Source: Actinomycetota bacterium (GTDB lineage: Bacteria > Actinomycetota > Rubrobacteria > Rubrobacterales > Rubrobacteraceae). From it: DNA of 5,454 nucleotides. Below, one piece after another: positions 1 through 4,599 of the stretch. The notes under the pieces were generated by a model, which ran no database searches, was not told the origin of the DNA, and saw nothing but the letters and a program-made list of their open reading frames with translations. The position numbers and the translations under genes are program-made. Each line of letters starts with the position of its first letter. Positions within the stretch are counted from its first letter, which is position 1. Location: NCBI GenBank assembly GCA_020200675.1, contig JAIVIG010000402.1, forward strand, positions 1,905 through 7,358, given 5' to 3'.

Positions 1-234
1 CTTCACGTCCGTCAGAAGCCCCTGCGCCGGTCCGAGGAAGGCCAGCTCCGTAAGCCCCGAGGGCCTTAGCAGCCAGTAGAAGATGTACTCGACGAAGAAG
101 CCCGCGGCGATCGCCACGACGACGAACGCGATCCCCACCCGGAATATCCTCGATCGGAGCTCCTCAAGGTGCTCTATGAGGGTCATCCGCGCTTCGTCGC
201 GCGGACGGGTTGGTAGTCGCAGTCGCCCGGACAT
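1..234 (-). CDS. tatC: TatC, twin-arginine translocase subunit (N-terminal 78 residues, cut by window edge)
   Basis: TatC is the polytopic inner-membrane subunit that recognises twin-arginine signal peptides and works with TatA to export folded proteins. Only the first 78 codons are visible; the rest lies left of the window. I translated this stretch directly. Residues 18-29 (TLIEHLEELRSR) carry the HLEELR motif typical of the cytoplasmic N-terminus of TatC, followed by a first membrane helix at about 33-55 and then the periplasmic loop GPAQGLLTDVK at 68-78, where TatC proteins usually have an SP-x-E-x-F-type segment. The start is taken as ATG at 234, 16 nt after the tatA stop, with only a weak GGGAT-like ribosome site. 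ATG at 186 (Met17) would give a protein starting MTLIEHLEELR, closer to many family members, so the basic 16-residue N-terminal extension is uncertain. Probably co-transcribed with tatA. Confidence 0.9.
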   Translation of the reverse strand, partial: MSGRLRLPTRPRDEARMTLIEHLEELRSRIFRVGIAFVVVAIAAGFFVEYIFYWLLRPSGLTELAFLGPAQGLLTDVK

Positions 235-250
235 CTAGGATCCCGCGGGT

Positions 251-592
251 TTAGAGGTTCTGCTCGGCGCGCTTGGCGCCCTGATCCACGCGCTCGCGCT
301 CTTCGGCGCGCTCACCTGCGTGCTCCTCGCGGGCGGCCTCTTCGTGCATGCGGGCGCTGTCCTTGTCCTCGCCGGTCCCGCTTGCCAACGCCTCTTCCTT
401 CTCCTTCTCGTTCAGTTGCTCCTTCTCAGCTTGGCCCGAGGTACCCTTCTTGAACTCCCGGATGCCGGTGCCGAGGCCCTTGGCCAGCTCGGGGATACGC
501 TTCGCCCCGAAGAGCAACAGGATGATGGTGAGCAGGATGAGCAACTCCGTCGGTCCTACCGAGCCAAGCCCGGGGATAACAGCAAGCGCCAT
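251..592 (-). CDS. tatA: TatA, pore-forming subunit of the twin-arginine translocase
   Basis: TatA oligomerises in the cytoplasmic membrane to form the passage for folded Tat substrates. The 113-residue product has the family layout: a short N-terminus with GPTELL (13-18), one membrane helix at about 15-28, the FGAKRIPELA hinge and start of the amphipathic helix (28-37), then GLGTGIREFKKG (39-50). Residues 51-113 form a long, highly charged tail (about 19 acidic and 11 basic residues), probably disordered or helical; many TatA proteins are shorter, at about 60-90 residues. The ATG at 592 follows a perfect AGGAGG with 5 nt spacing. The downstream tatC begins 16 nt after the stop. No separate tatB is visible here, so this may be a minimal TatA-TatC system with a dual-function TatA, or TatB may be encoded elsewhere. 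TatA rather than TatB is favoured by the FGAKRIPELAKGLG signature. Confidence 0.95.
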   Translation of the reverse strand: MALAVIPGLGSVGPTELLILLTIILLLFGAKRIPELAKGLGTGIREFKKGTSGQAEKEQLNEKEKEEALASGTGEDKDSARMHEEAAREEHAGERAEERERVDQGAKRAEQNL

Positions 593-597
593 GTGGT

Positions 598-603
598 CCT
601 CCT
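598..603 (-). promoter_or_regulatory. Shine-Dalgarno of tatA
   Basis: The minus strand reads AGGAGG followed by ACCAC and the ATG at 592. This perfect anti-16S match with 5 nt spacing fixes the tatA start. Confidence 0.9.
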
Positions 604-639
604 AAATCGTCTTAACCGGCTTCTTCCGCCATGCGCCTC

Positions 640-645
640 ATTATA
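640..645 (-). promoter_or_regulatory. Candidate -10 box upstream of tatA
   Basis: The minus strand carries a perfect TATAAT in the 82-nt gap between the TPR gene and tatA. Transcription from it would begin near 633, giving a leader of about 40 nt that contains the AGGAGG site. No convincing TTGACA-like -35 hexamer lies 16-18 nt upstream, so an activator or a relaxed sigma factor may be involved. The box suggests tatA-tatC can be expressed separately from the TPR gene. Confidence 0.55.
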
Positions 646-653
646 CGGCCTCG

Positions 654-667
654 GCGTGGAGCGTGGA
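654..667 (-). repeat. Tandem 7-bp repeat (TCCACGC x2) in the tatA promoter spacer
   Basis: The minus strand reads TCCACGC twice in direct succession, ending 8 nt upstream of the TATAAT box and reaching into the -35 region. Direct repeats in this position can be regulator sites, but at 14 bp in high-GC DNA chance is also plausible. The repeat itself is seen; a regulatory role is inference. Confidence 0.3.
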
Positions 668-674
668 TCATTTG

Positions 675-1337
675 CTACCGCTTCTGCTTGGGGCCCACCG
701 CGCCGCCGGTGGTCTTCTCGCCCTCGAGCAGGCTCGCTATACGCTCCTTGACGGCGTCGGCCTGCTCGCCGTCGGGTTCGAGCTCGAGGTAGTCGTTCCA
801 ATACTGGATCGCCCGCCCCTTGTCGCCGGCCTGCTCGTAGGCCTGGCCCGCCGCGAGGTACGCCTGGGGCTTCTCCGGCTGGAGCTCCGCGGCGGCGGCG
901 TAGGCATCACCGGCCTGCTTGTAGGCGGTCGTGCGCTCCTCCTCGTCGGTCTGAGCCTGCGCGTCCCGCTCGTAGGCCTGGCCCAGGTAGAGCGGGATGA
1001 CCGGGTCGTCCGGGGCGACCTCGCGGCCCCTCTCCAGGATCTCCGTCGCCTCGTCCGTCTGGCCGTTCTGGATGTAGAGCCCGGCGAGACGCCTTATGAT
1101 CTTCGGGTTCTCAGGGTCCTCTTCGAGCTCCTGCTGGGCCTGGGTGATCTGCTCCTGGGAGCTGGTGGTCTGCTGCTGGTCTTCTTGCGCGCCGGAGTTA
1201 CCGCCCAGCAGATCCAGGAGGTTGAGGTTGACGTCCGAGCCTACCCCCATAAAGACGAACGACCCCACGAAGATCACCGCCAGCACGATGGCGCCCAGGC
1301 GGGTCCAAAAGGTGATCTTGTCGCGGTCGAGCATCAT
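675..1337 (-). CDS. Membrane-anchored tetratricopeptide (TPR) repeat protein, function unknown
   Basis: The 220-residue protein has a short basic N-terminus, one hydrophobic segment at about 13-32, a Gln/Glu/Ser-rich linker at about 45-78 and a C-terminal TPR domain. Three TPR-like units can be read: about 79-112 (LAGLYIQNGQTDEATEILE, ending near the P-D-D turn), about 113-155 (LYLGQAYE, with an inserted charged stretch DAQAQTDEEERTT, then AGDAYAAAAELQP) and about 156-190 (AYLAAGQAYEQAG, then AIQYWNDYLELEP). TPR domains bind proteins, so it is probably a scaffold or assembly factor at the membrane. The N-terminal segment is uncleaved-anchor-like, placing the TPRs probably outside the cytoplasm, although topology is inferred. 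Two ATG codons (1337, 1334) are adjacent; AGGAGAG lies 8 nt before the first. It sits directly upstream of tatA-tatC, but its partner cannot be named from the sequence. Confidence 0.88.
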   Translation of the reverse strand: MMLDRDKITFWTRLGAIVLAVIFVGSFVFMGVGSDVNLNLLDLLGGNSGAQEDQQQTTSSQEQITQAQQELEEDPENPKIIRRLAGLYIQNGQTDEATEILERGREVAPDDPVIPLYLGQAYERDAQAQTDEEERTTAYKQAGDAYAAAAELQPEKPQAYLAAGQAYEQAGDKGRAIQYWNDYLELEPDGEQADAVKERIASLLEGEKTTGGAVGPKQKR

Positions 1338-1345
1338 GGCAAGGT

Positions 1346-1352
1346 CTCTCCT
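1346..1352 (-). promoter_or_regulatory. Shine-Dalgarno of the TPR gene
   Basis: The minus strand reads AGGAGAG, 8 nt before the ATG at 1337 (11 nt before the ATG at 1334), which favours the first of the two adjacent start codons. Confidence 0.8.
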
Positions 1353-1371
1353 GTGACTCTGTTACGGGCCG

Positions 1372-1377
1372 ATTGTA
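1372..1377 (-). promoter_or_regulatory. Candidate -10 box of the TPR gene
   Basis: The minus strand has TACAAT (5 of 6 matches to TATAAT) in the gap before the TPR gene. It would place the transcript start near 1365, leaving a leader of about 27 nt containing the AGGAGAG site. No good -35 hexamer is present; a 5-bp-arm inverted repeat (1383-1397) occupies the spacer. Confidence 0.45.
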
Positions 1378-1382
1378 TACCA

Positions 1383-1397
1383 GTTCCTCCCAGGAAC
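1383..1397. repeat. Inverted repeat GTTCC-N5-GGAAC next to the TPR promoter
   Basis: Perfect 5-bp arms (1383-1387 and 1393-1397) flank a 5-bp centre. The element lies immediately upstream of the TACAAT box, where an operator or activator site would sit. The symmetry is seen; binding by a dimeric regulator is inference, and arms this short can occur by chance. Confidence 0.3.
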
Positions 1398-1415
1398 CCA
1401 CGACCGCCACCTTCG

Positions 1416-1440
1416 AGAAAACTTGGAAGAACCGTTTTCT
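1416..1440 (-). terminator. Candidate hairpin/terminator after the menaquinone operon
   Basis: AGAAAAC (1416-1422) pairs with GTTTTCT (1434-1440), and GG/CC (1425-1426 with 1432-1433) extends the stem inside, leaving a TT bulge and a 5-nt loop. On the minus strand it lies just downstream of the amidohydrolase reading frame and ends in GTTTTCT. The stem is A/T-rich and the T-tract is part of the stem, so it is not a textbook intrinsic terminator. Because it is symmetric it could act on either strand. Confidence 0.35.
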
Positions 1441-1453
1441 ACCGGGCGCCGCA

Positions 1454-1474
1454 GCGGTTAGCCCGCGCTACCGC
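1454..1474 (-). repeat. GC-rich potential stem-loop at the end of the amidohydrolase gene
   Basis: On the minus strand GCGGTAGC (1474-1467) can pair with GCTAACCGC (1462-1454) as 8 base pairs with one bulged A and a 4-nt loop. It spans the stop codon (1458-1460) of the displaced C-terminal frame. No T-run follows. With the hairpin at 1416-1440 it may form a composite 3' end of the menaquinone transcript; this is inference. Confidence 0.3.
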
Positions 1475-1602
1475 CCGTAACCCGCTCATACACGAGCTCC
1501 CCGCCTACCGCGGTCGCCGCCACCCCGCCGCCCGCCGCCGCCTCCAACACCTCCATCTCGGGGCTCGCGCCGGATCGATCCGGCGTCACCTCTACCACCC
1601 CC
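1458..1602 (-). other. Displaced C-terminal coding segment of the amidohydrolase (shifted frame)
   Basis: Dropping one G from the G5 run at 1598-1602 lets translation continue as GVVEVTPDRSGASP, through EMEVLEAAAGGGVAA, to GGELVYERVTGGSAG and a TAA stop at 1458-1460. VVVEV-like and GGELVYER-like segments are what COG0402 amidohydrolases carry in the C-terminal part of their composite beta domain, whereas the open frame instead yields a Gly/Arg-rich tail with no protein-like pattern. The rejoined product would be 402 residues. The segment normally preceding VVVEV (GS-x-E-x-GK-x-AD) is missing, so the lesion is more than a single-base shift. Confidence 0.75.
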
Positions 1603-2667
1603 GGAGAGCGTCGCGAGCGCAAGGCCCATCTCCCCATCGAAGCCGTGCAGTTTCACCGCGAAGAGCGTCTCCTCGAAGAGGTTCATGCTCGGGCTGCTCC
1701 ACAGACCGTCCGTACCCATCCCCACCCGGATGCCACGCCCGAGCATCTCCGGTACAGGCGAGACGCCGCAGCCGAGGTACTCGTTCGAGCGGGGGCAGTG
1801 GGCGGCTGCGACGCCGGTGCGGGCCAGTATCCCTATATCTTCCCCCGAGACGCCGGTCGCGAGGTGCGCCGCGATCGTCCCCGGCCAGAGGAGCCCTATG
1901 CTTTCGGCGTACCGGACCGGCGAGTCGCCTTTGCCGTCCCAATCTACCTGAGCGAAGCGCTCGAAGATGTCCGCCAGAAACCCGGTTCCCTTCGAGATGA
2001 ACTCGTACTCCTCCGGGCTCTCGGAGAGGTGAGTGGCGAGCCGTCCCTCTCTCTCGCGCACCCTTTGCGCCGCGAGCCGCGCCGACTCCGGGTCCACCGT
2101 GTACGGCGCGTGCATGCTTGTCTCCACTCCTACCCGCGAGGGTAGCCCTTCGCGCAAGGAGCGCACCTTCTCTTCGATGAAGTCCACCGCCTCCTCCGGC
2201 GTGCCGAGCTCGAACGGCAAGAACTCCGCGTAAACCGTCCCGGCGAGCCCGGACTCCGCGAGCTGGGGCAGGCACTCTCCGTACAGCGAGGACTCGGCCA
2301 TGAAAGTGGTGCCGGCTTCTATAGCCTCCCGGGCGGAGTTCCTCGCGGCCTCGGGAGTCCAGGCCGCCTTCTCGGGGAGTCTGGAGATAAGCTCCGTCAT
2401 CCACCTCGAGAACGAGCCGCCCTCCGGCTCATCGCCCCTGCGAAATCCGAGGTGGGCGTGGGCGTTCACCGCACCGGGGATGATCGTGTGGCGGGGGAAC
2501 CGGCGGACCTCGACGCCGGGATTCTCGCGCCCGACCTCCGAGAGTGGACCAACGGCGGCGATACGACCGTTCTCGACGAGTAGAGCGCCGTCCCGGATCG
2601 GGGGAGAGGAGACGGGTAGGACGAGGTCCGCGGCAAAGATCAGGGGCCGCGGCGCCGGAGCGGTCAA
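1486..2667 (-). CDS. COG0402 metal-dependent amidohydrolase, probable aminodeoxyfutalosine deaminase; C-terminus frameshifted
   Basis: Expected role: hydrolytic deamination of 6-aminodeoxyfutalosine to futalosine in the cytosol, the step between MqnE and MqnB; the substrate is inferred from the neighbouring mqnE-mqnA-mqnC. The barrel metal and catalytic motifs are all present: NAHAHL (H70, H72), HAPYT (H186), THLSESPEEY (H213, E216), AAHLA (H268), HCPRSN (H290) and MGTDGLWSS (D320). The start is TTG at 2667 with GAGGAGG 5 nt upstream, 13 nt after the mqnC stop, so it is probably translated from the same transcript. After LATLSG (351-356) the frame degenerates into a Gly/Arg-rich tail ending at residue 393, and the family's GS-x-E-x-GK-x-AD segment is gone; the true C-terminus lies in another frame (to 1458). 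It may be a recent pseudogene, a damaged but active enzyme, or an assembly error. SAH/MTA-deaminase-like or guanine-deaminase-like activity is the alternative. Confidence 0.85.
   Translation of the reverse strand: MTAPAPRPLIFAADLVLPVSSPPIRDGALLVENGRIAAVGPLSEVGRENPGVEVRRFPRHTIIPGAVNAHAHLGFRRGDEPEGGSFSRWMTELISRLPEKAAWTPEAARNSAREAIEAGTTFMAESSLYGECLPQLAESGLAGTVYAEFLPFELGTPEEAVDFIEEKVRSLREGLPSRVGVETSMHAPYTVDPESARLAAQRVREREGRLATHLSESPEEYEFISKGTGFLADIFERFAQVDWDGKGDSPVRYAESIGLLWPGTIAAHLATGVSGEDIGILARTGVAAAHCPRSNEYLGCGVSPVPEMLGRGIRVGMGTDGLWSSPSMNLFEETLFAVKLHGFDGEMGLALATLSGGGRGDAGSIRREPRDGGVGGGGGRRGGGDRGRRGARV
1568..1585. repeat. Perfect 18-bp palindrome within the damaged 3' end of the amidohydrolase
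   Basis: CGCCGGATC is followed directly by its reverse complement GATCCGGCG with no spacer. It starts 12 nt downstream (minus strand) of the G5 run where the reading frame breaks. In the restored frame it encodes part of TPDRSGA. Whether it has any role, or helped cause the rearrangement, is unknown. Confidence 0.5.
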
Positions 2668-2672
2668 TTGGA

Positions 2673-2679
2673 CCTCCTC
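2673..2679 (-). promoter_or_regulatory. Shine-Dalgarno deciding the TTG start of the amidohydrolase
   Basis: The minus strand reads GAGGAGG, then TCCAA, then TTG at 2667. The strong site with 5 nt spacing supports the non-ATG start, which gives an N-terminus (MTAPAPRPLIFAADLVLP) of the length expected before the first beta strands. Confidence 0.8.
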
Positions 2680-2680
2680 G

Positions 2681-3805
2681 CTATATCTCCTCGACGGAGA
2701 TGCCGGGCTCCAGGACCCGGTCGTAGAGCGTGGTGCGCTTGGCCGGCCTGAAGCCGCTGCGCTCGATGACGCTTCTGAGCTCCTCTTCGGTCGTGCAGTG
2801 CTCGGCCCCGGCCTCTTTGACGACGTTCTCCTCGATCATGATGGAGCCCATGTCGTTGCACCCAGCGTGCAACGCTATCGAGGCTGTCTTCATAGGCTGC
2901 GTTACCCACGACGCCTGGATGTTCGCCACGTTGTCGAGGATGATGCGGCTCACCGCCGTGGTCTTCAAATAATCGAGCGAGCTCGCCTTCTCGAAGTCCG
3001 GGTGCTTCTTCAGGTAGGTCGTGTTGTCCGGCTGGAACGTCCAGTCGATGAAAGCCGTAAAACCGCCGGTCCTGGCCTGGAGCGCCCGGATCTGCAAGAG
3101 GTGCTCGACCCGCTCCTCGTAGGACTCGTCGATCCCGAACATCATCGTCGCCGTGGACTTCATACCTAAAGAATGCCAGGTCTCCATGACCTCGAGCCAC
3201 GCGTTCGTCGAGTTCTTGGCCGGGGCTATTCGCCCGCGCGTCTCGTCCGTGAGGATCTCCGCCCCGCCGCCCGGGATGCTCATCAGCCCGGCTTTCTTGA
3301 GCTCCTTTAGCGTCTCTTCCAGGGACAACCCGCTCTTGTCTACGAGGTGCCAGATCTCCGCCGGCGAGAGCGCGTGGACCTGTATCTCGGGAAACTCCTC
3401 GCGGATGGCCCGGAACAGATCCGTGGTGTACTCCATCCCGATGTCCGGGTGCAGCCCTCCCTGCATGAGGATGCCGGTCCCGCCGAGATCGACTGTCTCC
3501 TGTATCTTCTGCAGGACCTGCTCGACGCTCAGGACGTAGCCGTCGCCGTTCTGCGCCTGTCGCTTCGTGCGGTAGAAGGCGCAGAAAGAGCAGGCGACCC
3601 AACACACGTTCGTGTAGTTGATGTTCCGGTCCACGATATACGTGACGATGTCGTTCGGATGGAGGCGACGACGAATCCCATCAGCCTCCGCCGCCAGATC
3701 CATGAAGTTCTTATCGAAGAGCTTCGCGAGCTCCCCTTTGGCCTCCCTATCCTCGAGACCCGCGTCCAGCACACCCTTTTCGAGCAACGCGCCAGCGTTC
3801 GTCAT
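2681..3805 (-). CDS. mqnC: MqnC, cyclic dehypoxanthinyl futalosine synthase (radical SAM)
   Basis: MqnC converts dehypoxanthine futalosine into its cyclic form by radical SAM chemistry in futalosine-route menaquinone synthesis, in the cytosol. The 374-residue product is of usual family length. The [4Fe-4S] motif C68-x3-C72-x2-C75 sits in TNVCWVACSFCAFYR, preceded by NDIVTYIVDRNINYTN. Other marks are MQGGLHP (114-120), SIPGGGAEIL (176-185), MKSTATMMFG (215-224), RTGGFTAFIDWTFQPDNT (245-262) and the C-terminal CNDMGSIMIEENVV (316-329). The start is ATG at 3805, overlapping the mqnA stop as ATGA, with a GGAAGGGTGA sequence just upstream; the same frame is open further upstream to about 4204 only because of high GC and should not be included. 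It is a paralogue of MqnE two genes upstream, and MqnC is favoured over MqnE by the NYTNVCWVACSFCAFYR context and the SxDWTFQPDNT-type motif. Confidence 0.95.
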   Translation of the reverse strand: MTNAGALLEKGVLDAGLEDREAKGELAKLFDKNFMDLAAEADGIRRRLHPNDIVTYIVDRNINYTNVCWVACSFCAFYRTKRQAQNGDGYVLSVEQVLQKIQETVDLGGTGILMQGGLHPDIGMEYTTDLFRAIREEFPEIQVHALSPAEIWHLVDKSGLSLEETLKELKKAGLMSIPGGGAEILTDETRGRIAPAKNSTNAWLEVMETWHSLGMKSTATMMFGIDESYEERVEHLLQIRALQARTGGFTAFIDWTFQPDNTTYLKKHPDFEKASSLDYLKTTAVSRIILDNVANIQASWVTQPMKTASIALHAGCNDMGSIMIEENVVKEAGAEHCTTEEELRSVIERSGFRPAKRTTLYDRVLEPGISVEEI

Positions 3806-4599
3806 GCGCTCACCCTTCCGTAAAGTCCGGAGGCCAGAAAACCGCCCTCCGCCAGATACCTCTTCAAACCCTCCTCCTCGCGCACCCCGACCCTGTAGCC
3901 GATGCAAGACGAGAAGTACGTCCTCAAGTCCTCGTCCGTCGCCGGAGCTCCACGCCGCCGCGCCTCGGCGACGACCTCCCCGAGGTGGGCCTCCGCCCAC
4001 GACACGGCCCGCGCCACCCGGTCCGCCCAGAAACCGTACCGGGCCGGGTCCTCCCGCGAGGCCCACACCGCGTAAACCATCGGCAGCCCCGTAAGCCGCT
4101 GCCATAGAGCGCCGAGGTCGTGTACCTCCACGCCGCCCATACGCCGAACCTCGAGAGCCGTGTCCCCGATGAACAGCGCCGCGTCGTACTCGGCGAGCGC
4201 CCACTCCGGGCGCGTGGAGACCACTTCGTAGCGCGGGAAAGCGCCGTAGACGTGCTCCAGCACGATCCTTGCCAGGACCTGGCTCGTCGCCGACTCGCTC
4301 GTGAGCGCCACCCTCCGCGCCTCAGGGAGCGACCGGCCCTCGCGGGTGGCGAGCAGCACGCTCATCACCGGACCGTCCGAGGCGATGCCGTAGCCCGGCT
4401 CCCTCTCCAAGCGGTCGCGGTTCTCGGCCCAGCTCGCCGAGGAGACGATCCCCAGCTCGACCTCACCGGACAAGAGCGCCGCGTTCACCTTCGCGGGCGT
4501 CCCTCCGACGAGCCTAACCCCGTGGAGGCCGCCGGTCTCTTCGAGGCCGAGCCGCAGGGGGAGACAGTTCAGGTAGTCGATAAAGCCTACGCGCAGCAT
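3802..4599 (-). CDS. mqnA: MqnA, chorismate dehydratase
   Basis: MqnA removes water from chorismate to give 3-[(1-carboxyvinyl)oxy]benzoate (3-enolpyruvylbenzoate), the first committed step of the futalosine route. The 265-residue protein has the periplasmic-binding-protein-like fold of the MqnA/MqnD family but no signal peptide, consistent with a cytosolic enzyme. Motifs in order: VGFIDYLNCLPL (4-15), GTPAKVNAALLSGEVELGIV (33-52) followed by SSASWAEN, SDGPVMSVLL (74-83), LTSESATSQVL (99-109), ALFIGDTAL (141-149) and DLGALWQRLTGLPMVYAVWA (161-180). YLN near the N-terminus and the TGLPMVYAVW signature favour MqnA over MqnD. The ATG at 4599 follows the mqnE stop with no intervening base and no clear Shine-Dalgarno, implying coupled translation; the stop overlaps the mqnC start. 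Confidence 0.94.
   Translation of the reverse strand: MLRVGFIDYLNCLPLRLGLEETGGLHGVRLVGGTPAKVNAALLSGEVELGIVSSASWAENRDRLEREPGYGIASDGPVMSVLLATREGRSLPEARRVALTSESATSQVLARIVLEHVYGAFPRYEVVSTRPEWALAEYDAALFIGDTALEVRRMGGVEVHDLGALWQRLTGLPMVYAVWASREDPARYGFWADRVARAVSWAEAHLGEVVAEARRRGAPATDEDLRTYFSSCIGYRVGVREEEGLKRYLAEGGFLASGLYGRVSA

Noticed and set aside
663..2000. Long plus-strand open frame of 445 codons
   Set aside because: It lies antisense to the TPR and amidohydrolase genes and crosses their intergenic gap. Its Leu/Arg/Pro-rich translation looks like the reverse of GC-rich coding DNA and shows no recognisable domain.
1592..2404. Alternative minus-strand frame of 270 codons inside the amidohydrolase
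   Set aside because: It is Arg/Gly/His-rich, contains none of the metal-binding motifs, ends at a TAG (1592-1594), and does not supply the missing C-terminal segment.
2300..3169. Plus-strand open frame of 289 codons
   Set aside because: Antisense to the amidohydrolase and mqnC, which are both firmly identified; the absence of stops follows from high GC.
3806..4204. Possible N-terminal extension of MqnC
   Set aside because: The frame is open upstream of 3805 but encodes Gly/Arg-rich sequence antisense-like in pattern, overlaps the well-supported mqnA, and the ATGA junction gives a normal-length MqnC.
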